This document shows positions 16,457 to 24,664 of a DNA stretch of 64,000 nt, one piece after another. Source of the DNA: SVEL01 sp045126215 (GTDB lineage Bacteria; Bacillota; Clostridia; Lachnospirales; Lachnospiraceae); the NCBI GenBank assembly GCA_045126215.1, contig JBGVOD010000011.1, forward strand, positions 24,690-88,689, in the 5' to 3' direction. The position numbers and the translations under genes are program-made. Every line of letters starts with the position of its first letter. The first letter of the stretch is position 1. Below the pieces are notes generated by a model. That model saw only the letters and a list, made by a program, of their open reading frames with translations. It was not told the DNA's origin and made no database searches.

Positions 16457-17914
16457 CTAAAAGAAATCATATGGATAATCATTATTTGACGAATCATCAT
16501 ATATATGTCTTCTTTTAGTACGTTTATTCAGCAGGGTTTTCTCTCCATCTATTTCCCTATAGCTTAATGGTTTTGCATATTCCGTACCAATTACTTCATA
16601 TGACTGTTTACATTTTTCAACATCTTTCTTAATAAATCCTAATGTTGCAATGTGTGCCGGAATGAGCATTGCAATATAAGCCAAACTATAATAGTATCCC
16701 AAAAGGCTCAGTAATATTATCACAATATATCCTAATACATACAGAAATGAGCTTGCAACATACGCTGCCGTAACCTTAGAACTAGATATTGGCAAATCAC
16801 CTGCATATTTTCCTGACTGTCCATTAACCATAAATATGTAGTCCTGATCTTTATATTTATAATTCAAATACCAGACAGGCAATAATGCATATTTCTTTGC
16901 TGTAGTCTTTATATATTTGTCATCTCCCAGTTTTTCAACACAATTTACTTTTGAGAAAAGTTTTTCGTAGCACGAATCAATAAATTTTCCCAATTTTCTC
17001 TTAGCTCTATATTCTATTTCTTTTGACTCAAAATTGGTCTTTTCCGCATAAAAACCTGACAAATATGCCATATCAAAATCTCTGAGCCAGCTGTAATCAT
17101 ATGGTTCTATGTTATCCATAAATTTATCCGGCATTCTTTTCGTAGCATCAACAGGTATATTTGCATATGAAATATATAACTCTTTTTCTAAAACAAATCT
17201 CTTAATATCTGACACTTCATTATAAGATGACCCCATAATACCAGGCCTATTTTCAACATGTGTATCAGTTCTTTCTGTCTCAAGCACAAGCTTAGAATGT
17301 ATATCATAATCATATAAAAAGAATGGTACATATATTCCCTGCATACTATCAAGTGTAACTTCATTTGTAAAACTTGAAGGAACATAATGGTTTGAATGTG
17401 TCCACTCTTTAAAAATATCCTTAGCCTTTTCTTTTGTTATTCTAAAAGGTATTATCTTGTCTGGCTTCAAGGCTCCTGATAATCTTTCAGAAATAATATT
17501 TGGACTACCACAGAATGCACACTTTGTTGCAACTGTCATCTTATCATATATAAGTTCAGCTCCACAACTATTACATTTAATACCATCATAATCCATATGT
17601 CTTTCATCTATATGCAAATCTTCGTATTTTTCGTCAAACGAAAAATTCTCAATATCAGTATTATTAAGAGGATCAAACTCAATATCAAATCCATCTGCTA
17701 TATCAATAGACTTATTATCTGTACCAGTATTCTCCGCAACATCTTTTTCTTGATGTTCTACAACATTACTCATTTGCTGGTTTTTCTCCTCTTCATGTTG
17801 CTTCATTTCAAACAGGGGAATATTCAAACCACAAAAAGGACATTGCATTTCATCAGCATAAATATCGTATTTAACAGCAGCTCCACAACTACTACATCTT
17901 AAAACTCTTGCCAT
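16457..17914 (-). CDS. Zinc-ribbon membrane protein, copy A
   Basis: A 485-residue protein with two zinc ribbons. The first, residues 6-30, has CSSCG and CPFCG. The second, near residues 112-140, has CNSCGAEL and CAFCGSPN. An acidic, low-complexity linker joins them. After the second ribbon comes a conserved domain (LSGALKPDKIIPFRITKEKAKDIF, GIYVPFFLYDYD, MDNIEPYDYSWLRDFDMAYLSGFYAEK, YALLPVWYLNYKY, SGKYAGDLPIS) and two transmembrane segments near the C-terminus. It belongs to the TFIIB-type zinc-ribbon membrane proteins of Firmicutes, sometimes misnamed PriA-like helicases. No helicase motifs are present and the function is unknown. The ATG at 17914 follows GGAG. It is a tandem paralogue of the gene at 17998-19353. 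Confidence 0.78.
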   Translation of the reverse strand: MARVLRCSSCGAAVKYDIYADEMQCPFCGLNIPLFEMKQHEEEKNQQMSNVVEHQEKDVAENTGTDNKSIDIADGFDIEFDPLNNTDIENFSFDEKYEDLHIDERHMDYDGIKCNSCGAELIYDKMTVATKCAFCGSPNIISERLSGALKPDKIIPFRITKEKAKDIFKEWTHSNHYVPSSFTNEVTLDSMQGIYVPFFLYDYDIHSKLVLETERTDTHVENRPGIMGSSYNEVSDIKRFVLEKELYISYANIPVDATKRMPDKFMDNIEPYDYSWLRDFDMAYLSGFYAEKTNFESKEIEYRAKRKLGKFIDSCYEKLFSKVNCVEKLGDDKYIKTTAKKYALLPVWYLNYKYKDQDYIFMVNGQSGKYAGDLPISSSKVTAAYVASSFLYVLGYIVIILLSLLGYYYSLAYIAMLIPAHIATLGFIKKDVEKCKQSYEVIGTEYAKPLSYREIDGEKTLLNKRTKRRHIYDDSSNNDYPYDFF

Positions 17915-17941
17915 AATTATCAACTCCAATACCTTATCAGC

Positions 17942-17968
17942 TTATCGCATTATTACATACGCTATATA
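17942..17968 (-). pseudogene. Remnant of the antiporter 3' end between the two zinc-ribbon genes
   Basis: On the minus strand the bases read YIAYVIMR and stop. The Ca/Na antiporter at 19381-20376 ends in YMAYAIMR and stop at the same distance from the downstream zinc-ribbon gene. The bases between the stop and the zinc-ribbon start are also alike (TGATAAGG..TTGGAGTT.ATAATT in both). So the tandem duplication that made the two zinc-ribbon genes carried the last codons of the antiporter with it. Confidence 0.75.
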
Positions 17969-17997
17969 TTAAAAATATTGCAATCAAAACAGAATAC

Positions 17998-19353
17998 TCA
18001 ATAATTTTCATCTGACATATCCACATATCTTCTTTCAGTATACTTCTTTAAAAGCGTTTTCTTTTCCTTACTTTCCCTATAGCTAAGTGGCTTAGTATAC
18101 TCTTTGCTATACACATCATAAGATTGTGTATATTGGGGAACAGGTTTATCAATACGTTTTAATGAAGCTATATGTATTGGAACAAACAAAAGCCCTATGA
18201 TTAACCCTTTAGAAAACCCAAGAAGAAATAAAGCAGCTGACACTATGTATATTATTACAAATACACTTGATGTCGTACGATTGCACCCCGTAACCTTTTC
18301 AGACGATACCGGTAAATCTCCTGCGCATTTCCCAGACTGTCCGTTAATAGCATAAAAATAATCATTTCCATTATATTTATAATTCAAATACCATATTGGT
18401 AACAAAGCATAATTCTTTTTCTTTGTCTTGATATAAAGATTTTCACCTATTATATTAGTTTTACTAGTTCCTGATAGTCTAGTTCCACTAGTTTTTGATA
18501 GTCTTTCTTCATACAAATCATTAATAAATTTTCTTAATTTTTTTCTTGTTCTATATTCAATTTCTTTTGAATCAAAATTTGTTTTTTCTGCATAAAACCC
18601 CGATAAATACGCCATATCAAAGTCTCTTAGCCAACTATAATCGTACGGTTCAATATTATCCATGAACACATCCGGCATTTTTTTTGATGCATCAGCCGGG
18701 ATATTCCCATAAGATATATCCATCTCTTTCTCAACAATAAACTGTCTAACAACTGTTGCCTCAATCATCCTTGTCCCTATAATGTCTCTTTCTCTCTCAA
18801 TATGGCTATCTCTTGTTTCCGTCCTCATAACAACTTCCGAATGCACATCATAATCATATAGAAAGAATGGTACATATATACCTTGTATATTATCAAGCAG
18901 CTCTTCTTTTGTTATGCTATCCGGAACATATGGATTCGATCCTGTCCATTCTCTAATAATTTCTTTTGCTCTTTCTTTTGTTATTCTGAAAGGTATTATC
19001 TTATCAGGTTTTAGACCTCCTGACAACCTTTCAGAAATAATATTTGGACTACCACAAAACGCACACTTTGTTGCAACTGTTTCAGAATCATGTATAAGCT
19101 CAGCACCACAACTGTTACACTTGATTCCGTCGTAATCCATATATTCTGCGTCACCTTGTAGTTCTTCAAATCTTTCATTAAAAGAGAACTTCTCTGTTTT
19201 TGTTTCTGTTTGTTCAGATTCTAGCTCTTTTTCCTGCTCCTTTATTTTAAATAACGGAATGCTTGTGTCACAAAAAGGACATTGCATTTCATCCAATCTT
19301 ATGTCATATTTAACAGCAGCACCACAGTTACTACATCTTAAAACCTTTGCCAT
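17998..19353 (-). CDS. Zinc-ribbon membrane protein, copy B
   Basis: A 451-residue paralogue of copy A, with the same architecture: CSNCG/CPFCD ribbon at residues 6-29, CNSCGAEL/CAFCGSPN ribbon near 79-105, the shared GIYVPFFLYDYD and DNIEPYDYSWLRDFDMAYLSGFYAEK core, and two C-terminal membrane segments. The ribbon-1 cysteines are intact, but its final CG pair has become CD. The linker is shorter than in copy A. Copy B has a small internal repeat, SKTSGTRLSGTSKT, near residue 285-300 that copy A lacks. GGAG lies nine bases before the ATG. It is 27 bases after the antiporter gene. Function is unknown. Confidence 0.78.
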   Translation of the reverse strand: MAKVLRCSNCGAAVKYDIRLDEMQCPFCDTSIPLFKIKEQEKELESEQTETKTEKFSFNERFEELQGDAEYMDYDGIKCNSCGAELIHDSETVATKCAFCGSPNIISERLSGGLKPDKIIPFRITKERAKEIIREWTGSNPYVPDSITKEELLDNIQGIYVPFFLYDYDVHSEVVMRTETRDSHIERERDIIGTRMIEATVVRQFIVEKEMDISYGNIPADASKKMPDVFMDNIEPYDYSWLRDFDMAYLSGFYAEKTNFDSKEIEYRTRKKLRKFINDLYEERLSKTSGTRLSGTSKTNIIGENLYIKTKKKNYALLPIWYLNYKYNGNDYFYAINGQSGKCAGDLPVSSEKVTGCNRTTSSVFVIIYIVSAALFLLGFSKGLIIGLLFVPIHIASLKRIDKPVPQYTQSYDVYSKEYTKPLSYRESKEKKTLLKKYTERRYVDMSDENY

Positions 19354-19380
19354 AATTATTTACTCCAGTACCTTATCAAC

Positions 19381-20376
19381 TTATCGCATTATAGCATACG
19401 CCATATACCCAATATAAATAGCAACTAAGATTGCACCTTCAACTCTTGAAATACTATCCTTTATTTTTGCAAATATAAATACAAGAACTGTACAGATCAA
19501 CACTATGAATAAATCAATACAGTTTTCCATAATTATACCAATTGGATGAATAGTTCCTGATACGCCGAGTATCAATAATATATTGAATATATTAGAACCT
19601 ACAACATTACCAATTGCAAGGGATGTCTCTCCTTTTTTAGCTGCAACGATTGAAGTAACAAGTTCAGGAAGTGAAGTTCCAACTGCAACTATAGTCAATC
19701 CTACTAATGTCTCAGACATACCAAATTTTGTAGCTATAAATGATGCACTATTTACAACGAAATCTCCGCCAAATTTTATTGCAACAATACCTCCAACAAT
19801 AAACACAAGAGAAAGCCATGTCTTAACATCTTTTGTTTCCTCTTCTTCTGATGCCTGTGACTTATTTTTTTTCATATGATTAAGGGCTGTCTTAACAGTT
19901 ATTATCATATACAGAGCATAAATAACAAGAAAGATTACACTGTCAAATCTTGATAAAAGTCCAACACTGTCCTCAGATTTTGATATATTTGTCCAAGGGA
20001 AGAAAAAATCACTAACAAATGCAGCAAGCAATAATGTAACAACGATTAGGAATGGCATATCCCTTTTCATTACTTCCTTATCTACCTTGATAGGTGAAAT
20101 AACTGCACACACACCAAGTACAACAATGAGATTGAAAATATTTGACCCAACAACATTGCTGATTGCTATTTCATTTGAACCACTAAGTGCAGCTGTCACA
20201 CTTACTGCAAGTTCTGGAAAACTTGTACCCATTGCAACTATAGTCAGACCAACGATAATACTTGGAATACCAAATTTCTTTGCAATAGACGAACTTCCTT
20301 CTACAAAATAATCTGCACCTTTTACTAATAATACAAAACCTATTATTAATATACACACATTTTTTACGATATCCAT
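19381..20376 (-). CDS. Calcium/sodium antiporter (CaCA family, YrbG-like)
   Basis: A 331-residue cation/Ca2+ exchanger with ten transmembrane segments in two inverted halves. The two alpha repeats are explicit: GLTIVAMGTSFPELAVSV then GSNEIAISNVVGSNIFN in the first half, and GLTIVAVGTSLPELVTSI then GETSLAIGNVVGSNIFN in the second. These GTSxPE and NVVGSNxFN motifs hold the ion ligands. It exchanges Ca2+ for Na+ or H+ across the membrane. A charged cytoplasmic loop near residue 180 separates the halves. The ATG at 20376 follows AAAGGAG; the longer in-frame start is unlikely. Its 3' end was copied in the neighbouring duplication. Confidence 0.93.
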   Translation of the reverse strand: MDIVKNVCILIIGFVLLVKGADYFVEGSSSIAKKFGIPSIIVGLTIVAMGTSFPELAVSVTAALSGSNEIAISNVVGSNIFNLIVVLGVCAVISPIKVDKEVMKRDMPFLIVVTLLLAAFVSDFFFPWTNISKSEDSVGLLSRFDSVIFLVIYALYMIITVKTALNHMKKNKSQASEEEETKDVKTWLSLVFIVGGIVAIKFGGDFVVNSASFIATKFGMSETLVGLTIVAVGTSLPELVTSIVAAKKGETSLAIGNVVGSNIFNILLILGVSGTIHPIGIIMENCIDLFIVLICTVLVFIFAKIKDSISRVEGAILVAIYIGYMAYAIMR

Positions 20377-20439
20377 ATGTTCTCCTTTCGTGTACATAAC
20401 CACAATTATTTTTACTTTATAAGAAAACCTTCCACATAA

Positions 20440-20481
20440 AGTAGAAAACAAATTAGACTACAATAATGATTGTAGTCTAAT
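20440..20481 (-). terminator. Terminator of glnN
   Basis: On the minus strand TTAGACTACAAT, CATT, ATTGTAGTCTAA is followed by TTTGTTTTC. The arms are perfect over 12 bases. It lies about 30 bases after the glnN stop and upstream of the antiporter start. Confidence 0.75.
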
Positions 20482-20513
20482 AAGTATATAATTTTTATTA
20501 TATTTTATCAATC

Positions 20514-22622
20514 CTAAACTTCAAACATCAAATCGCCGTATGATGGCATTGGCCACATATCTTTTGATACAATCATCTCAAGTTTATCAATTGGAGTTCT
20601 TAATGCTTCCATCGAAACCTTAACAGTATCTTTATAGAAATATGCCTGTTTAACAAAATCTTTAATTGTAAGACCTTCAGCCTGAACATCGATAAGTTTC
20701 TTTAATGCCTCTTTTGCTTCTTTAAGCAATCTTGAAGTTTCTGTCAATAATTCAGCCTGAACTGAAGCATCTGCACCTGCCTCCTTAACTGCGATTACTG
20801 TATCAGCAAGAACCTTTGTATAGTTCACAACTGCCGGAATAATCTGTTTTGAAGCTATATCTATCATGGTAAGTGCTTCAATATTCAATGTCTTTGAATA
20901 TGTCTCATATAAGATTTCTGATCTTGATTCAAGCTCTGCCTTTGTGAAAATACCAAACTTTCCAAACACTTCAATAGCCTTATCTGTTGTAAGTGTAGGA
21001 ACAGCTTCAATCATAGACTTGATATTTGGTAACCCTCTTCTTTCAGCTTCCTCTACCCATTCATCTGAGTAGCCATCACCGTTAAATATGATTCTATAAT
21101 GATCTGTCATATATTCCTTAATCAAATCATGTACAGCCATATCAAAGTCATCAGCCTTTTCCAATATGTCGGCAGCTTCACAAAAAGCTTCAGCTACAAT
21201 AGCATTAAGTGTTGTATTTGCACTGGCAATAGAGTCTGACGAACCTACCATACGGAATTCAAATTTATTGCCTGTAAAGGCAAATGGAGATGTTCTGTTT
21301 CTATCAGTTGCATCCTTTGTAACATCAGGTAATGTTCTAACACCTGTCAGAAGCTTTCCACCCTTAAGGCATCTCTTTGCTTCATTTGTTTCTACCAACT
21401 GATTAACAACATCCGTTAGCTGTTCACCAAGGAACATTGAAATAATAGCAGGAGGTGCTTCATTTGCACCAAGTCTATGGTCATTACCAACATCTGATGC
21501 TGACTGACGAAGTAAATCTGCATGTTTATCTACAGCTTTCATTATACAAGCTAATACTAATAGAAACTGTACATTTTCATTAGGAGTCTTGCCTGGCTCT
21601 AATAAATTAACGCCATTATCTGTAACGATAGACCAGTTATCATGCTTACCGGAACCATTAACACCCTGGAATGGTTTTTCATGAAGTAAACAAGCAAGTC
21701 CATGACGACTGGCAACCTTCTTCATTGTTTCCATTACAAGCTGGTTGTGATCGCCTGCGATATTTGCTGAAGCATAAATAGGTGCTAACTCATGCTGTGC
21801 TGGAGCCACTTCATTATGCTGGGTCTTTGCAGAAACTCCAAGTTTCCACAACTCTATATTAAGGTCTTTCATATATGCACCAATACGTTCCCTGATAGTG
21901 CCAAAGTAATGGTCATCCATTTCCTGTCCCTTTGGTGCTGGTGCCCCAAATAATGTACGTCCTGCATATATCAAATCTTTTCTCTGCAAATATTTCTCTC
22001 TGTCTACTAAGAAATACTCCTGCTCTGCGCCTACAGACGGAGTTACCTTTGTAGCTTCTGTATTTCCAAACAATCTTACAATTCTAAGTGCCTGCTCACT
22101 AATAGCTTCCATAGACCTAAGAAGTGGTGTCTTCTTATCAAGAGCTTCTCCTGTATATGAGCAGAAAGCTGTTGGAATACAAAGAATAACACCTGTTGCA
22201 TCTTCTTTTAAGAATGCTGGCGATGTACAATCCCATACTGTATATCCTCTAGCTTCAAACGTAGCTCTTAATCCACCTGAAGGAAATGATGATGCATCGG
22301 ACTCACCTTTAATTAATTCCTTACCGGAAAATTCCATTATCATTTTGCCTTCTGAATCCGGATTCGTAACAAATGCATCGTGCTTTTCAGCTGTTATACC
22401 TGTAAGAGGCTGGAACCAATGTGTATAATGTGTTGCTCCATTTTCTACTGCCCAGTCTTTCATAGCCTTTGCAACTACATCTGCTGTAGCAAGAGACATT
22501 TCACCACCATTTTCCATTACATTAATAACTTCCTGGAATACTTTCTTTGGCAAACGTTCTCTCATCTTACCGACTGTAAATACTTTTTCACCAAAGATCT
22601 GTTCTACATTTAATTTTTCCAT
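20514..22622 (-). CDS. glnN: Glutamine synthetase type III
   Basis: A 702-residue type III glutamine synthetase, the long form found in Bacteroidetes, cyanobacteria and some Clostridia. It makes glutamine from glutamate, ammonia and ATP as a dodecamer in the cytoplasm. Motifs that fix the call are THYTHWFQPLTG, FPSGGLRATFEARGYTVWD, VGAEQEYFLVDREKY (metal-binding glutamates), HNEVAPAQHELAPIY, NGSGKHDNWSI and RLGANEAPPAIIS. The size agrees with the family (about 700 against about 450 for type I). AAAGGAT precedes the ATG. It is a single-gene unit ending in a strong terminator. A possible -10 box TATAAT lies at 22662-22657, with no good -35. Confidence 0.96.
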   Translation of the reverse strand: MEKLNVEQIFGEKVFTVGKMRERLPKKVFQEVINVMENGGEMSLATADVVAKAMKDWAVENGATHYTHWFQPLTGITAEKHDAFVTNPDSEGKMIMEFSGKELIKGESDASSFPSGGLRATFEARGYTVWDCTSPAFLKEDATGVILCIPTAFCSYTGEALDKKTPLLRSMEAISEQALRIVRLFGNTEATKVTPSVGAEQEYFLVDREKYLQRKDLIYAGRTLFGAPAPKGQEMDDHYFGTIRERIGAYMKDLNIELWKLGVSAKTQHNEVAPAQHELAPIYASANIAGDHNQLVMETMKKVASRHGLACLLHEKPFQGVNGSGKHDNWSIVTDNGVNLLEPGKTPNENVQFLLVLACIMKAVDKHADLLRQSASDVGNDHRLGANEAPPAIISMFLGEQLTDVVNQLVETNEAKRCLKGGKLLTGVRTLPDVTKDATDRNRTSPFAFTGNKFEFRMVGSSDSIASANTTLNAIVAEAFCEAADILEKADDFDMAVHDLIKEYMTDHYRIIFNGDGYSDEWVEEAERRGLPNIKSMIEAVPTLTTDKAIEVFGKFGIFTKAELESRSEILYETYSKTLNIEALTMIDIASKQIIPAVVNYTKVLADTVIAVKEAGADASVQAELLTETSRLLKEAKEALKKLIDVQAEGLTIKDFVKQAYFYKDTVKVSMEALRTPIDKLEMIVSKDMWPMPSYGDLMFEV

Positions 22623-22691
22623 CTCTTTTTATCCTTTCCTAACATAACTTATCTTCATTATACATATTAAAACGAAATAGTCTACTAAAAA

Positions 22692-23639
22692 TTATTCTGT
22701 TCCACTCTCTTCTTTTACCGGCACATCAAATATCTCTTCCCCTCTGACAAGCTGCACTATCATTCTCTCATCATGGTCTACTGTACATGTAGAAAGTGTT
22801 AAAATATTTGAATCTTTCGTAATCTCAGGTGCATCCGGGAATGGATACTGGGACTGTGCCTTCCATGTGTTAACATATTCCAAAAACTCTTCATCACTCT
22901 CAAATTCCCATTGATATACAGGACTCTCAAGTGCCACTACCTTAAATATAGAATATACATAATATTTATAATGATGGTCGTCTATATATATGTCCATTGT
23001 TGGGTTATCTGCTCCATATTGTGGATTGTCATAGTAGAAATTCAAGCTCCCAAACATAATGTAATTAGCCCATGCCTTAACATTATGACCATACAAAATG
23101 CAATTCTTTGCATATAATCCTTCGCTGATTCTCGCATCAATAAATATACTTCCAACTCCACTTGGATAGTTATTTGATAAATGGTACAGATAATAGTTGT
23201 TATCAGTCGGATGCTGTACTATTGGATTATCAATATATGTCCCTGTTCCCTGCTTTATGTATCCCTTTGCATTTGGATTTACCTCTTTAACCTTTTCCAA
23301 ATCCCATACAAAAGCAGTTCCATCGCCTGAATTTACAAGTTCTATCTTTTCGCCAAGAGCATTATAATATTCTTTTGTCGAATCATCAATCTTTACCGTG
23401 AGCAAATCTGAAACTTCATTTTTAAGTTCCTCTGTCTCCTCACCTGTTATATATATAAGTGTCAGTTCGTAAGATGCATACGTAAACATACACAACGCTG
23501 CAATCATTACAACATATCTTACAATATCTGCTACTGTTATTTTCTTCTTTTTTTCCTTTGGTTCTTTGACAATTTCCATTTCGATATTGTCATCATCATT
23601 TTTTTTCTTATTAAATAAATTTTTTATTTTTTTTAACAT
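22692..23639 (-). CDS. Class B sortase
   Basis: A 315-residue membrane-anchored transpeptidase. A cytoplasmic lysine-rich N-terminus (residues 1-40) and a signal anchor (about 46-66) are followed by the extracellular sortase domain. Catalytic residues are visible: His about 185 in LYGHNV, Cys about 285 in TLSTC, and Arg about 292 in DERMIVQ. The helical insertion YQWEFESDEEFLEYVNTWKAQS before the cysteine is typical of class B. It joins surface proteins with a sorting signal to peptidoglycan. No substrate is adjacent; a candidate is the 1475-residue protein at 30824-35251. The ATG at 23639 is preferred, since the in-frame GTG at 23648 lies inside the GAGGTG ribosome site. Confidence 0.92.
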   Translation of the reverse strand: MLKKIKNLFNKKKNDDDNIEMEIVKEPKEKKKKITVADIVRYVVMIAALCMFTYASYELTLIYITGEETEELKNEVSDLLTVKIDDSTKEYYNALGEKIELVNSGDGTAFVWDLEKVKEVNPNAKGYIKQGTGTYIDNPIVQHPTDNNYYLYHLSNNYPSGVGSIFIDARISEGLYAKNCILYGHNVKAWANYIMFGSLNFYYDNPQYGADNPTMDIYIDDHHYKYYVYSIFKVVALESPVYQWEFESDEEFLEYVNTWKAQSQYPFPDAPEITKDSNILTLSTCTVDHDERMIVQLVRGEEIFDVPVKEESGTE

Positions 23640-23671
23640 ATAAAACACCTCTTCCTTTAGAATAGGTTGGT

Positions 23672-23705
23672 TAAAAAACGAGCCACACCTACAGGGTGTG
23701 GCTCT
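23672..23705 (-). terminator. Terminator of the aldolase gene
   Basis: GAGCCACACC, loop of five, GGTGTGGCTC, then GTTTTTT on the minus strand: a ten-base perfect stem directly after the aldolase stop codon. Confidence 0.93.
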
Positions 23706-23716
23706 ACATAGATTAA

Positions 23717-24583
23717 TTAGTTAGCTTTACCTACTGAACCAAATAATTCCATCTTTTCTTTTACTGTAGCCTTGATAGCTTCAAAACCTGGAGCTAAAAG
23801 CTTACGTGGGTCAAATCCCTTACCCTGCTGATCCTTGCCTTCTTCGATATACTTTCTTGTAGCTTCAGCAAATGCAAGCTGACATTCTGTATTAACGTTG
23901 ATTTTTGCAACACCAAGAGAGATAGCTTTCTTAATCATATCTGCTGGGATACCTGTACCACCGTGAAGAACTAATGGCATATCACCTGTTAACTGCTGAA
24001 CAGCATCAAGTGTTTCAAAGCTTAATCCTTCCCAGTTTTCTGGATACTTACCATGAATATTACCGATACCAGCTGCTAACATTGTAACACCTAAATCAGC
24101 GATTGCTTTACATTCATTTGGATCTGCACATTCACCTTTACCGATAACGCCATCTTCTTCGCCACCGATTGAACCAACTTCTGCTTCAAGTGACATACCC
24201 TTTTCATTTACAATCTTTACTAATTCTGTTGTCTTAGCAACGTTTTCGTCGATTGGATAATGAGAACCATCAAACATAATTGAAGAGAAACCAGCTTCAA
24301 CACACTTTAAGCATCCTTCATATGAACCATGATCTAAATGTAAAGCTACTGGAACAGTGATGTTTAACTCTTCCATCATACCATTTACCATACCTACGAC
24401 TGTCTTGTAACCTGTCATATATTTTCCAGCACCTTCAGAAACACCAAGAATAACTGGTGATTTTAATTCTTCTGCTGTTAATAAAATAGCCTTTGTCCAC
24501 TCAAGGTTATTAATATTAAACTGACCTACTGCATATTTACCTGCTTTAGCCTTCTGTAACATATCTTTTGCTGATACTAACAT
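23717..24583 (-). CDS. fba: Class II fructose-bisphosphate aldolase
   Basis: A 288-residue zinc-dependent aldolase that splits fructose 1,6-bisphosphate into glyceraldehyde 3-phosphate and dihydroxyacetone phosphate in glycolysis. Recognisable parts are the N-terminal KAGKYAVGQFNINNLEW, the zinc and catalytic HLDHGSYEGC, MFDGSHYPI, LEAEVGSIGGEEDGV, the zinc-binding GNIHGKYP, and LHGGTGIP with the phosphate-binding glycines. Length and motifs match the Clostridia/Bacillus enzymes. CGGAGG precedes the ATG. It has its own promoter in the end of the transglutaminase gene and its own terminator, so it is monocistronic. Confidence 0.96.
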   Translation of the reverse strand: MLVSAKDMLQKAKAGKYAVGQFNINNLEWTKAILLTAEELKSPVILGVSEGAGKYMTGYKTVVGMVNGMMEELNITVPVALHLDHGSYEGCLKCVEAGFSSIMFDGSHYPIDENVAKTTELVKIVNEKGMSLEAEVGSIGGEEDGVIGKGECADPNECKAIADLGVTMLAAGIGNIHGKYPENWEGLSFETLDAVQQLTGDMPLVLHGGTGIPADMIKKAISLGVAKINVNTECQLAFAEATRKYIEEGKDQQGKGFDPRKLLAPGFEAIKATVKEKMELFGSVGKAN

Positions 24584-24635
24584 TTTATTACCTCCGTATA
24601 TCTAATAATCGACTGTATGCACAGTTCTTGCTACA

Positions 24636-24664
24636 ATTATATATTATTTATCAAATAAATACAA
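24636..24664 (-). promoter_or_regulatory. Promoter of fba
   Basis: TTGTAT (24664-24659) and TATAAT (24641-24636) are separated by 17 bases on the minus strand. The -35 box lies inside the last codons of the transglutaminase gene. The early transcript contains the palindrome ACTGTGCATACAGT. Confidence 0.65.

Noticed and set aside
16457..19353. PriA-like helicase annotation for the zinc-ribbon proteins
   Set aside because: They contain zinc ribbons and membrane helices but no Walker A, DEAH or other helicase motifs.
22657..22685. TATAAT with GTAGAC as glnN promoter
   Set aside because: The -10 is good, but GTAGAC is a poor -35 and there is no extended -10, so it is mentioned only in the glnN entry.
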